64,000 bases of DNA from Zasmidium citrigriseum (Eukaryota > Ascomycota > Dothideomycetes > Mycosphaerellales > Mycosphaerellaceae): contig NHNW01000083.1 in assembly GCA_002786025.1 (NCBI GenBank), positions 62,001 to 126,000 of the forward strand, in the 5' to 3' direction. The translations under genes were made by a program, and so were the position numbers. The notes under the pieces are model-generated. The model was not told where the DNA came from. It made no database searches and saw only the letters and a list, made by a program, of their open reading frames with translations. Below, piece after piece: positions 1-10,078 of the stretch. Numbering within the stretch: the first letter of the stretch is position 1; the number at the start of each line of letters is the position of its first letter.

Positions 1-282
1 GAGCTTAGAAGTAAAGCCTCTAGACGAGTATAGGGATCTAAGAGTATCCCACGCGTCCTTAGCGTTAGTAACGCCTTAAATTTGAAGTAAAAGCCCGTCT
101 TCTAGAGCAAGGCAAATTGCCGCAAGTGCCCGTTTGTTTACAGTCTCGTTAGCGGCGCCTTCTTCTAGCGCGGCGTATAGGCTCTTCTCGATAAGATAGG
201 ACTCTATTCTTAGAGCCTAGATCTCGTAGTTCTCTTGTCCCTTTAGGCGCGAGAACAAGAAGGTCTTATTAGTTAGAGACAT
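1..282 (-). pseudogene. Copia-type retrotransposon gag, N-terminal part, RIP-damaged, runs off the left edge
   Basis: Read on the minus strand from an ATG at 282, about 94 codons give a typical Ty1/Copia gag start: a KLKG-like stretch, then YEI, then RIESYLIEKSLYAALEE and a TNAKDAWDTL segment. Only two stops interrupt it; both fit C-to-T or G-to-A changes in Gln/Trp codons, as RIP produces. The reading continues past the window edge, so the rest of this element (protease, integrase, RT) should lie to the left. A primer-binding-site-like TATAGGTT lies to its right near 400. This is a relic, not an expressed gene. Confidence 0.75.
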
Positions 283-429
283 TGCGAACTAGTCCTTAGA
301 TCGTAGGTAGTAGATTGCGTCTCTTAAAGTAGAAGAATAGGCGTAATAATAGGCTTACTTAATCGGTCTCTACCCTCTTTACCCTCTCTTAGTCCTAACC
401 TATAAGTTTGTCGCTTCGTTAGTAGGTCC

Positions 430-893
430 TTATTAGAAGGCTATAGGGATCTAACGCTTATAGCGATCTAACGCCTATACGGGATCCAACGCCCAAAGCC
501 TTGCTTACTAAGCAAGGCTATGGGCGTTGGGAAGTCACGTAACGGCTTACGTAATCATCTGGAACCTTCTGGATGATTCGTCCCCCCATAGGCTAGACCT
601 AATCGGGAAGGCGCTATACCCGATTGGGATGCTTGGCGTGGAACCTTCTAGCAGCTACTGGAATTCATTCTAGTTGATTTCTAATCAACTGCCAATTAAT
701 TCCTAATCAATGTGTCGACTGTATTCTATAAGATTCCATTAGGCGTAAGCATTAGTAATGCATCTACGCTATAGAAGATTCTAGATGCGACATTGTCGTA
801 TATATAAGGGTGTGAATAGTCTCGCTAGATAGAAGTAATCCAAGCACTTCTCTTCTACTCTATACGACCCTCCTACTTCCGCTATACTTTTAA
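430..893 (+). repeat. Left arm of a ~0.4 kb inverted repeat, LTR-like
   Basis: This stretch is repeated in reverse complement at about 1372-1785. It carries three near-copies of a GGATCTAACGCC-type motif at the outer end, a TATATAAGGG box near 800 and a pyrimidine-rich CTTCTCTTCTACTC run near 850, all pointing inward. That layout resembles the U3-R-U5 of a Copia LTR, but TG...CA ends and a target-site duplication were not established. This arm keeps more CA and TG dinucleotides than its partner. Confidence 0.7.
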
Positions 894-1211
894 TAGTCCT
901 GTTATAGGTTTTACACTACTAAGAAACCGTCTAGTTCCTAGTCTCCTAGGGACGGCGCGGTAAAGACTATAAAGGCTATAGGTCTTCTACTTTCGAAGGA
1001 AGGCTATTTATTAGTAGTCGAATACTTTCTAAACTTCTACCCCTTCTAGCGAACGCTATATAGGCCGTAGCACTACAAACGCTAGCTAGATCGAAAGGTC
1101 TCGTCGAGACGAGTAGGACAAGCCGTATATAAAGTTGTCGCGGCGACTAGTATTTGTCGCGTAGTCGTCGTTCAAAGGTGTTATGTTCAAAGTCGTATTA
1201 GATTCGAAATT

Positions 1212-1292
1212 ACGACTATAGGATTTTAAGGAAGGTTTGCTAAATGTTAGATTATCGTAGTCGTAAGGCGCGGGATGTTCGATTCCCGCTCG
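1212..1292 (+). other. tRNA-like sequence (Ser-GCT-like), degenerate, in the core of the inverted repeat
   Basis: A perfect 5-bp T-stem (GCGGG at 1270-1274, CCCGC at 1285-1289) encloses a canonical B-box, GTTCGATTC (1277-1285). Upstream is a TTAAGG D-arm-like piece and an anticodon-type loop TTGCTAA (1237-1243) that would carry anticodon GCT (Ser). Three extra bases (ATG) sit between the T-stem and T-loop, and I could not pair an acceptor stem. A functional tRNA is therefore unlikely; a tRNA-derived SINE-like piece or RIP-damaged tRNA pseudogene is more likely. Confidence 0.4.
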
Positions 1293-1371
1293 TAGAATTC
1301 GATTTTCGGCTTTAATAGCTAGGTGTCTAGGCTAGAGTATCTAGGCTTATAACCTATTAAAATTATAGCGG

Positions 1372-1785
1372 AAGTAGGAGGGTCGTAGAGTAGAAGAGAA
1401 GTGCTTAAATTCCTTATAACTAGCGAGACTATTTATACCCTTATATATTTAACAATGTTACATCTAGAACGTTTATATTACTAATGCGTACGTCTAATGG
1501 AATCTTATAGAATATAGTTAACACATTGATTAGGAATCGATTAGCAGTTAATTAGAAATCATCTACGATGAATTCTAGTAGCTACTAGAAGGTTCTATGC
1601 CAAGCGTCTTAATCGGGTATAACGCCTTCTTAATTAGGTCCAGCCTACCGGGGGGGGCGAATTATTCAGAAGGTTCTAGATGATTACGTAAGCCGTTACG
1701 TGACTTCCCAACGCCCATAGTAGTAAGTAAAGCTATAGGCGTTAGATCCCGTATAGGCGTTAGATCCCTATTACCTTCTATAAGA
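1372..1785 (-). repeat. Right arm of the inverted repeat, LTR-like
   Basis: Reverse complement of the left arm. Its inner side reads, on the minus strand, into AATAGGTTATAAGCC, which resembles the primer-binding site following fungal Copia LTRs. Differences from the left arm are mostly CA-to-TA and TG-to-TA (for example CTGGAA versus CTAGAA, and GCAGCT versus GTAGCT), so this copy was hit harder by RIP. Confidence 0.7.
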
Positions 1786-2019
1786 GCTCGATCGAACAGT
1801 TGGCTAGAACCTTAGAGTTCCCTTATATACTACATTTAAAACCTCCCCGACACCTACTTACTAATTTTATCTACCGCTACTTCTACATCCTCCTAATTGT
1901 CTTTAAAGAACTAGGATCCTAGTATCTCCACAATCTACTTATCGGTCGATGCAATGCTATCGTATATAAGGCGAACGTCGCTTGGGAAGACACCGACATC
2001 ACTGGCCCCTCGTAGTATC

Positions 2020-3112
2020 AAGGTTGGCGTTCGGAACTTTAGTCCACTTACTTGAATCCAAGCTTAAGACTCCTGCAGGCTAAACATCGATAGCCACCTA
2101 CCGAGGGACATAGCACGGCCCGGGTCGACGGATCTATGTATTGTCCAGAAAGCTCAGATCTGCGAAGCTCCAAGACACAAGGAACAGACGGTCTGGAATG
2201 CTAATGGCTTCAATCGTTCCAGTTTAGCCTTCGCCCAGTCGGTGATTCTCTGGTTCCTAGCTTTTTGAGCACGAGTATATCGCTCGATGAAGTCCTTGGA
2301 GAAAGGCGGTCCGTTCTCGGGATTGGAGGCGTCCAGAGACGCATCGGTCCTAATAGATCCTGCTCATCCACTACCGAAGGGTCGAGACAGTTAGTGAATG
2401 CGTCGGCACGGCCTATGTGGGAGTTGACGAATATGAAGCCGTCGCCTGCAGCGTTTGCAAGATGTGAATCGGTCGTGGCAGCGGCATTGAGAGCAGCCAT
2501 GAGCGAGCCACCTGCTAAGTCTTCAAGACGATCGACTTTGGTTTGGTCTCGCTTCGAATTCACTGCACTGCAGCAGCAAGATCGTCCAAAGCCTCCTCAA
2601 GAATAAACTGGTCCTCGGCTGTGAGAAATTGAGTACCAATGCCAAGAAAGCCATAGCCTCGAGCAGCCAGAGTTGCGGCCAGATAATGCTGCTAGGAAGA
2701 CCGTGGCTGCTGTTGATTCTTGCAAAGACCAGTACAGGCATTTGACCGGGTACGCGGCATGAAGAGTCCTTTTCGTAGGATGCGAGTTGAGGCCAACGAA
2801 ACGACACTCGACGCCCTCCGGAATGACGGAGTCGATCGATTCTGGTCTCCCAAGAACACCGAGACCGGCCATGGCGTTCAACACGAAGTTATGAGTCGCG
2901 GGAAGAGTTAAAGAAGAGAGAGATGTCAATACTAGCTGATCACAAGGGACTTGAGAGGGGATATACATGCCCTCGAACGAGCCTGGCCTCGCTATTATAT
3001 CCCTCAACGCTACGGATACATGTCCTTCGCTGAATACCGCAAAAGTTAATGGCATTCGGGAGCATCGTATGAGATCTAAATCCGAAGAAACTAGTGACGG
3101 ATAGGGCTGCAA
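2020..3112 (-). pseudogene. Broken gene, weak alpha/beta-hydrolase-like resemblance
   Basis: Coding-like protein is spread over all three minus-strand frames. From 3112 to 2597 one frame is open for 171 codons. Another frame shows GYGFLGIGTQFLTAEDQ near 2650. A third shows RTDASLDASNPENGPPF then KDFIERYTRAQKARNQ near 2240-2350. It then slips by one base into IPDRLFLVSWSFADLSFLDN and meets stops as it enters the RIP-mutated border. The last segments recall, from memory, the C-terminal half of an uncharacterised fungal alpha/beta-hydrolase family; I cannot confirm this. Two or more frame changes without credible introns argue for a dead gene, though an intron-rich gene cannot be excluded. It borders the repeat block, so RIP leakage may have contributed. 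Confidence 0.35.
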
Positions 3113-3603
3113 TCAAAACTTTTCTGAGAGTGCCTTAAAGAAGGTGTCATTGTGGATTGAGCTACGTAGATCCTACACTTGACTTCTGTCGAGAGACGCA
3201 CCGTGTTAGCCGCACAATGAATGAAGAAGGGTTTGCTCATGGCTTGAGACTGATCTCAAAGTTGTGAGATTTCTATCTTCCAAGAAAATGGTAATGCACC
3301 TCGTCTCGATTTGTTTAGGGACACACTTGATACCTGCATTGCTTAGTCAGTTGCTTGGTCAAAGCAAAGACTGAGAGAGATAGACTATGCTTGCCTTTCC
3401 TCTGCTTGACGTGTTCAGCTGGAGATGGCTGTGCGTGTTTTTGGCAATGAATGAATGCTTGGTCTGCATTTCACTGTCTTTCGGCTCCGATTTTCAGCGA
3501 CTCGGCCCGGTACCCTACGCTGCGGCTGAACGCCATCTCACACCTCCTAGTTATCGACCACCACCACCAGAAGACTTCCTTTACCATCGACACAGCCGGC
3601 TCA

Positions 3604-5019
3604 ATGTCGTGCTCAGTCTTCAGCAGCACCAGTCAGCCGCCCTATGACGAAGATGTCATCAATCAACGGCAGCAAGCGGCGGCGTGGAAGAGGAGAGACA
3701 TACTCCTCTACCCGCCCACCTCTTATTACACGTCGCTAGCAGATCGAGTGGCCATCACAATCGATTCCATAGACCTCCAGTCTACTTGGATAGCATTCAC
3801 TCCAAGCATGGTCGGATGGGACGAGACGGTAGACCTTGCTTTGGAAAGTCTATGTCACACGACGAGGTACTATTCGATGCCAATCCCCATTCGAGAGCCT
3901 AGAGATCTCGACACTGCCACCGATCTCTATAGCAGGGTGATCCATGATCTCCAAGAGCGACTGCAGAAACCAGGCGAGCAGCTATCAGATGAGATACTCC
4001 TTACAGTATCAGTACTCTCTGTCGTCGACTTCTTTGCCGCAGAAGGAAGCCATGCCGGCAGTGGCGACGAGGCGGCACGTACGCACTATCAGGCTATCGA
4101 GACGATTCTTCTCTCACGCCCAAGAACGTCGCCGGCTTCGAACCTGTCCAGAGCCATACTTTACTTGATGCAGGTCAGGAATTTCCACCTTTCTCTGGCC
4201 GCCGGGCAGGTCGCGAAGTTTGACGATCCTCACTTCTTAATCATGAGCCCGAGTAGCCTGCTTCCAGTACGGGAGGGCTTGTTGAAGCTGCGGCAGATAG
4301 GTTGGCACACGTTCACAGCGCTTCCCAGGTTGATCTCGTACGTTAGAGAGCTACGATCCTGCTCTCTGCCCGGTATGCAAGACAAGACCTGGATGATCGC
4401 GAGGGCGATTGCCTCAGCCGAAGAACTTCTCCGTCTCGAGGATGACGAATCCGAAAGCTTTGCTCTCCGCCGCTTGCGAGTCCTTCCAGCCGCGGATGAC
4501 GAGGTTCGGGAGATAGTCCCATTTTGTTTCGACTTTACATCACTCGAGGCCATGCTTGCTATCTTCTCCTACTGGCAAGGACGGCTCCTTGTTATCAGAT
4601 TGTGCCGTTATCTGGAATCGCTTGGAGTCGCGTCCTTTAAGTCATATCAGCTCCATGCCACAGAGACGCGTATGTTGATGAACACCATGATGACTTGGCC
4701 TTCGTTACTTGGTCCAAGCGGTATGGGCTCATCTCCTTTGGTGCAGTCTTGCGTGATTGTATGGGGCAGCCTTGCAGGGAAGAAGACTGTCAAGACCAAG
4801 CCAGTGGACTCCATAAGGGCATGGATCCGACAAATCCTTCGTCGAAACAACAAGGACTTCGTGATGAATGACCAGAGGTTGGATGAGGCTGCAGATGTGC
4901 TGGTTGGTGGGCCGTTGAAACAGGACGTTCTTGACTCAGCCATGCCCATTCCTCCGACCGGAGCGCCGGTCACTACGACCATCAAGAAGCATTTGGCGTG
5001 GTGTCAGGGACGAGAGTGA
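3604..5019 (+). CDS. Fungal transcription-factor-like protein without a zinc cluster
   Basis: About 471 residues from the ATG at 3604; the frame is open to 3451 upstream (522 residues), but the upstream part is Ser/His-rich and looks like 5'UTR. The body is mostly helical, with segments such as WIAFTPSMVGWDETVDLALE and long Leu/Arg-rich helices. This is the style of the fungal-specific transcription factor middle region (Fungal_trans_2/DUF3468 type). No Zn2Cys6 cluster is present in the frame or just upstream, which is common in this group of uncharacterised proteins. The promoter side faces the broken gene at 2-3.1 kb; TatD follows 314 bp downstream on the same strand. Function is unknown; the family assignment is by general resemblance only. 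Confidence 0.6.
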   Translation: MSCSVFSSTSQPPYDEDVINQRQQAAAWKRRDILLYPPTSYYTSLADRVAITIDSIDLQSTWIAFTPSMVGWDETVDLALESLCHTTRYYSMPIPIREPRDLDTATDLYSRVIHDLQERLQKPGEQLSDEILLTVSVLSVVDFFAAEGSHAGSGDEAARTHYQAIETILLSRPRTSPASNLSRAILYLMQVRNFHLSLAAGQVAKFDDPHFLIMSPSSLLPVREGLLKLRQIGWHTFTALPRLISYVRELRSCSLPGMQDKTWMIARAIASAEELLRLEDDESESFALRRLRVLPAADDEVREIVPFCFDFTSLEAMLAIFSYWQGRLLVIRLCRYLESLGVASFKSYQLHATETRMLMNTMMTWPSLLGPSGMGSSPLVQSCVIVWGSLAGKKTVKTKPVDSIRAWIRQILRRNNKDFVMNDQRLDEAADVLVGGPLKQDVLDSAMPIPPTGAPVTTTIKKHLAWCQGRE

Positions 5020-5333
5020 GCCGCGCACAAATGTGGCCAGGATGCAGGACTTGATGTTGCCAGAGCTTAGGGAACGCTTGACATACAAGCATTCTCGAGA
5101 TCTCTTCGAAGCTGCGATCTCCATGGGATCGATCCAGACCAAGCCATCCGATGCTGTTGCAATGGTCCATGGCACACATGATGTTCTGGAGATAATCAAT
5201 CGGGAGGCAGTGAGTAAGATCGCTGAGAGATCTGAAATTCGGCCCGAGCCCCTTGTATCCGAAACCGAGCTCCTCGCGTCAATTTCGCGACTCGCACGAT
5301 TTGCGGTCCCAGTCACACACCTTGACTTCGGAT

Positions 5334-6334
5334 ATGACTCTACAAAATGGATATGAGCTGCGGTTTGCAGATGTACAATTCCCCTAGGCCGACGGCGAGT
5401 ATTTGCTGATTTCGTCCAGGTCGCCGTGACGGCCACTGCCAACGAGTATGATGGCATCTACAGGGGCAAGAAGCAACACGACAATGATTTCGATGCGGTA
5501 CTGGATCGTGCCGGCGCTGCAGGAGTGAGCAAAGTCATGTTGACGGGAATGAGTCTATCAGACGTCGATTTCAACCTCGCCCTCGTTCGCTGTCGGCCAG
5601 AACAGTGCTCCATGACTATTGGGGTTCATCCCTATCACGCAACTGAGCCTGAGGCTGATTCGCAGTACCTCACAAAGATGACCGAGCGAATCAGAGGAGT
5701 ACTGAATGAAGCTCCTCCTTTTTTATCGGCTTTCGGCGAGCTGGGATTGGACTACGACCGCCTCATGCATGCCCCGAAGGACGTTCAAATTCGAACGTTC
5801 AAGGCGCAACTAGACCTGTTCGTCAAAGAAAAGTTCGATCTCCCACTCTTCTTACATTGCCGGGCTGCCTCGGAAGACTTCATTGAAATCATAAGGCCCT
5901 ACATAGCTCAACTTCCAAGAGGAGGTCTAGTGCACTCGTTCGTCGGCACCAAGAATGAGATGGAAGCAATAGTCAATATTGGACTTCACGTCAGCGTCAA
6001 CGGCTTCAACTTTCAAGACCCCGAATCTCTCAAGATGGTAGAGGCGCTTCCTCTCGACAAGCTCCAGCTTGAGACTGATGCTCCTTGGGGTAATATCCCT
6101 CCCAACTCCGATCTCGCAAAGAAGTTCCCAACCCCTATTCCATTGCCTCCTAGCAAGAAGAGGGACAAGTTCGAGCGGGGCTTGATGGTGAAAGATCGAA
6201 ATGAGAGCTGTACCATCGCGCAAGTTGCCAGCATTGTTGCCGGCTTGAAGGGCATATCGATCGAAGAAGTTGTTGAAGCTGCATGGACGAACAGTACGAA
6301 GATGTTCGGCCTGGGGATCGAGAACACCTCATGA
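5334..6334 (+). CDS. TatD-family metal-dependent deoxyribonuclease (TATDN1-like)
   Basis: Two exons, 5334-5372 and 5420-6334, joined across a 47-nt intron, give about 317 residues. The join restores the family N-terminus, LRFADVAVTATANEYDGIY. Metal-binding and active-site motifs follow in order: GVHP, the GELGLDYDR segment with its Glu, LHCR, VHSF and TDAPW. The KDRNE motif near the C-terminus is also typical. TatD enzymes are TIM-barrel 3'-exonucleases/DNases acting on DNA and linked to DNA repair and programmed cell death; human TATDN1 has the same layout. Length matches full family members. The ATG at 5334 is chosen because exon 1 alone supplies the conserved strand; the second-exon frame has no suitable ATG. 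Confidence 0.93.
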
Positions 6335-7860
6335 CGACCTTCTGGCTCCATGATGAAGCTTCGATGATTGGAACCCAGCGTCTCCTACCTTCGACTCCAG
6401 AAAACCTTCCAACGATTCCCTCCCCATTGACGTACGCAAAGAGTGTGGCAGAACAAATTGAAGGATTTCAGGTGGAGATGCTAAGAGTCTCTCTCAGATC
6501 TTGGCTTCGAAATTGGCACCGTGTGAAGGTATCGTGCAGCAGATAGAGTCGGTTAATATCTGGCAACAATGGATGCAGTCATCGCGACAACGTTCATACT
6601 CCTTGCCCAAAGTCACGTTCAAGCTCGCACGGGCCTCTCAATTGAAACTTGGCATCAGCTTCGTGTGATCATCTTCAACCATCACACCAACGCAACTCTT
6701 TCTTGACTGTTTTAAGAGTTGACAGACATTCATTGTTCGCCTCCACGGCGAGACTTTCATTCAATGTGACTCCCAGCTCCACGTCAGCGCATCGCCGCAT
6801 CCACGAACACCTACGGCTCCTTCACCAGCTGAACGGCATGCAGCCGTCCCACTCTACGGCAATTAGGACCTAATGTCAAGGCGCTTCAGATCAGTGACAA
6901 AAGAGGCGGTACTTTGTCCAAGATGGACGCGAAGTGGAAGAGCAAGTCCTCGGCATTGGCGCTGCGGCACATGGCACTTTGGAAGCTAAAATCACGCTGT
7001 GGACGTTCCGTGAAAAGGCCACTGGACAAGTGTCGAATAGCACTTCGATGGCTGAAGAACAGGCTCAGACACTGGCAATTCAAAGGTCAAGTACATGCCT
7101 GATCGCCCGAAGGAAGCGCAGGCCTCCGGAAAGACTCATATCTTGAGTCGTCTTTCCAGCTCACGCCTGCGCCTGCTTGTTCGCAACCCAATTGTTTCAC
7201 CGGGGCAGAGTCCAACTACTCAGCACGATCGAAGCTGAGTGCGAGGAATTCTCACTGTTAGGGATTCGAAGGCAGGGCGGCAGGTTATACGTCGACTTCT
7301 GAGTGGCTGCGCCCAGCTTACCGTATGGCAATGATCACGCGACAAGCTCTCGCTAACACATTGCGCTGACATGATACCTTGCTGACACCTCTGAGCTCTC
7401 TGCTCCTGGACCACTTTGGCAACCAAGAGCCTGTTCACCACGCGCAAACCGCAACCGCTGCGCTCTTCATCAAGGGCACCTCAGAATTTCAGGTAGGGCT
7501 CACAAAACCTGCGTCCTTTTGTCATCATGTTCAGCCGCAGGTTGCGAAGTGTCAGCCCACGCGAGTTTTCACAGTCGTTGAGTTGGTCTCATTGACTGGT
7601 ATGCGGCGAGCGTGGGCTTCATCCATCTTGTCGAGCTCCGGGGCTGTTTCGAAGCTCTTCTTGCAGCTCTCCACCCGAACAGGGATCGGTAAGTCACTGC
7701 TTATGGAGCTCGAAGAACTACTTACGTATCTGGCTGCGCTCCACAGCTTTGTCTCGATATGTTCTCTCGGAAGTAGTCAAGCCTCCGATATTTAAAGGCA
7801 TGATCAGAGCCCCTTCACTCACCGAGAAACAATTCAGGCTCCTAAACATCCTCATCGACC
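6335..7860. other. Intergenic, no convincing gene
   Basis: About 1.5 kb between TatD and the N-acetyltransferase. Small ORFs exist on both strands (for example 7379-7795 plus), but none shows a family motif or a credible exon chain. The right end is the N-acetyltransferase promoter. A strong hairpin lies at 7116-7172. Confidence 0.6.
7116..7172. repeat. 57-bp two-step perfect hairpin
   Basis: GCGCAGGC (7116-7123) pairs with GCCTGCGC (7165-7172), and inside it GGAAAGAC (7128-7135) pairs with GTCTTTCC (7150-7157). The two 8-bp stems are separated by small internal loops. No gene overlaps it. It could be a transcribed RNA structure or only a chance palindrome. Confidence 0.6.
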
Positions 7861-8913
7861 ATGGCACACAAGACCTCGCCCGCTGTACCTGCCCAAGCAT
7901 CCGTCCCTCTCGACCCCAGCGATCGGCCACGATACAGCCATGATCAATTGCAGATGTACTTCGCGCGGATCAATCTTCCAGAACGATACCGGTCCTCGCC
8001 AGTGATGAAGGACTCGTCGCTTGCCGAGACCAAAGAACATGGGCTGCCTTTGCTCAAGGCATTACACCGATATCACCTAGCAAACGTACCCTTTGAGAAT
8101 CTCGAGCTTCACTATTCAGCACATAAGAAAGTCTCACTGAACATGGACGTCCTGTACGACAAGTTCGCAGAGCAGGGCATCAAATATGGAAGAGGAGGTC
8201 GTTGCATGGAGAACAATGGCTTCTTCGGCACTGTTCTTCGAAGCCTAGGATACGATGTTAGGAACTGCGGAGGCCGTGTGAGCAGAATGTGGAATCCGAA
8301 TGCCGAGACAAGGGCAGAGCTGGGAGAAACCTATGACAACTGGAACCATATGCTTAATCTTGTAAGATTGGAAAAGCAATGGTACGTCGTTGATGTTGGC
8401 ATGGGCTCTATGGGCCCAGCTATCGTCTATCCTCTCGAAGACGGGTGGGAAGGCGTCGCTGTTGCACCCAGGAAGATTCGCCTCCAACTGCGATCCATTC
8501 CCGAAACCTACGGCAGAGGCGAATCTGCCCCCAAACTCTGGTGTTTCGACCAATGTCTCGTCCCAGATCAACCCGGCAAGGACAAATGGATTCCGACGTA
8601 CTGCTTCACCGAGACCGAGTTCCTCCCACAGGATTACGAGATGATGTCGTTCTTCACATCGAACCATCCAAGTGTCTTCTTCACCTACAGTATTATTTGC
8701 ACGAAGCTGTTACTAGACGAGGACAAAGAGGAAATTGTGGGGGATGTCACGTTGTTCAACAATGTTGTGAGGGAAACCATCGGAGGGAAGAGAGAGGCGC
8801 CGAGAGAGTTGACGAGCGAGGACGAGCGGGTGCAAGCATTGAAAGACATCTTTAAAGTGGAACTGACTGAAGAGCAGAGGAACGGAATACCTGAGGACAA
8901 GAGGCTAGCCTGA
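7861..8913 (+). CDS. Arylamine N-acetyltransferase
   Basis: Single exon, 350 residues. It transfers acetyl (or another acyl group) from CoA to aromatic amines in the cytosol by a ping-pong mechanism. The catalytic triad is visible: Cys115 in GRGGRCMENN, His163 in NWNHMLN and Asp178 in VVDVGMGS. The PFENLELHY motif near residue 78 is the family N-terminal signature. It is longer than bacterial enzymes (about 280) because of an N-terminal extension and a charged C-terminal tail, as in other fungal NATs. In fungi such enzymes detoxify arylamines, for example plant benzoxazolinone breakdown products or chloroanilines; the substrate here is unknown. It stands alone, with no co-oriented metabolic partner next to it. 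Confidence 0.95.
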   Translation: MAHKTSPAVPAQASVPLDPSDRPRYSHDQLQMYFARINLPERYRSSPVMKDSSLAETKEHGLPLLKALHRYHLANVPFENLELHYSAHKKVSLNMDVLYDKFAEQGIKYGRGGRCMENNGFFGTVLRSLGYDVRNCGGRVSRMWNPNAETRAELGETYDNWNHMLNLVRLEKQWYVVDVGMGSMGPAIVYPLEDGWEGVAVAPRKIRLQLRSIPETYGRGESAPKLWCFDQCLVPDQPGKDKWIPTYCFTETEFLPQDYEMMSFFTSNHPSVFFTYSIICTKLLLDEDKEEIVGDVTLFNNVVRETIGGKREAPRELTSEDERVQALKDIFKVELTEEQRNGIPEDKRLA

Positions 8914-9218
8914 GGACTGCTGTGAGTAACATCCACGACAGGAAGGAGTAAAATCACTGGCTCGAGCCACAAGCCCGTCATTTTCGTCTTCTCCGGGCAA
9001 GTCACTTTTCTCGTGGGACGCAAGTGAAGCGTGCAGCACTTTCACTGCCTCGGCGTCAGGCTTCCATGGCTTAAATATTCACTTTCTATCCTCTTTAAGT
9101 CGACACTCCTTCTTTCCACATACTTTTCGCTGTCGTGCCTGCATACTCCCGAGCAACCCGCAGAAGAATAGCTCATAGGATATCCCGATTCGCATTCTCA
9201 CAACGCCCGGCCACGAAC

Positions 9219-9779
9219 ATGTTCGGAGACGCTCGAAAGCAGCTCAAGAAGATAGTCCACAAACCCGGGCAAGTCAAAGGACCGTACAAGCGTCAGCCGA
9301 AACGTCCACGCGAAGAAGTCGAGGATGGTGGATCGAATAAGGAGAATGCGCCGCCACAAGACGAATCTCGCAACGATAGCTCCAGATTAAACTACATCGA
9401 CTTGACTAACGACACCCCGAGGATGCCAGGTTCTTACATACATTCTCCTCGACGTGCAGGCAGTGGGCGTTCAGCAACAACGGAGCATCAGCATCCACAG
9501 TTCGTCACTCCTCGACCCCTGGCAGCCTCTCGCACGCAGAACAGTATGGCATCTGGCAGGCCCGTCCATTCCCACGTCACGAAGTCGCCTAAGACTTCTC
9601 AAAAGCAGCTCACTCCGCGAAAACAAAACACCCGTAGAGTTGACAAGACATACCAAACCGCAGATCTGACCGTCGAGGGTCCGGTCAACTACGTCGACAT
9701 TGACGAGGATCAGGCTCGGGAACTCAAGGGATTGCCACCGAGGAAGAAGGCAAAGGTTGTGCTAGACGAAGAGGAATAA
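9219..9779 (+). CDS. Small basic nuclear-type protein with KEN box and SUMO-interaction-like motifs
   Basis: About 186 residues from the ATG at 9219; the frame is open further upstream to 9135 but lacks an earlier ATG there. I recognise no domain. Visible short motifs: basic PYKRQPKRPREE near the start, a KEN box in GSNKENAPP (the APC/C degron type), an acidic-flanked hydrophobic YIDLTND resembling a SUMO-interacting motif, a second similar YVDIDED, and a C-terminal PRKKAKV nuclear-localisation-type signal. Pro/Ser/Thr-rich low complexity joins them. The set suggests a disordered nuclear protein whose abundance may follow the cell cycle; this is inference from motifs only. Confidence 0.7.
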   Translation: MFGDARKQLKKIVHKPGQVKGPYKRQPKRPREEVEDGGSNKENAPPQDESRNDSSRLNYIDLTNDTPRMPGSYIHSPRRAGSGRSATTEHQHPQFVTPRPLAASRTQNSMASGRPVHSHVTKSPKTSQKQLTPRKQNTRRVDKTYQTADLTVEGPVNYVDIDEDQARELKGLPPRKKAKVVLDEEE

Positions 9780-10078
9780 GGCTGTGTCAGGCTGGCTAGA
9801 AAAGGAGAGTCACATACGTGGTCATTCTTCCACCTTTCACTTTTCATTTTCTGTTCGTTATAAATAAGTGACTTGTCGTTGACAATAACTCGTGAAAATG
9901 TCGTTGCGTTGTCCGGACTTCACTGTCCCGGAGAGTGACGGCCACAACACACAACACTTCCCTCCCCCTCCACTCAAAACGTCCTTTTCTCTCCCAATAA
10001 CCCAAAGTTGTCCAACATCTCGATCCCAACCAGCACAATCAAGTCATCCCACACCAAATCACCAACTCACACATCATC

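Noticed and set aside
1212..1292. Functional tRNA-Ser gene
   Set aside because: Three extra bases between T-stem and T-loop and no acceptor stem pairing were found.
1..2000. CRISPR-like or tandem repeat array at the left edge (repeated GGATCTAACGCC motif)
   Set aside because: Only three imperfect copies, at the end of an LTR-like arm, in a eukaryotic genome.
4936..5457. Overlapping ORFs on both strands between the TF-like gene and TatD (105-173 codons)
   Set aside because: The plus-strand ORF runs through the TatD start codon and the minus-strand one crosses the TatD intron; no motif, no splice support.
7379..7795. 138-codon plus-strand ORF upstream of the N-acetyltransferase
   Set aside because: Low similarity to any protein pattern, contains the promoter area of the next gene; probably ch­ance.
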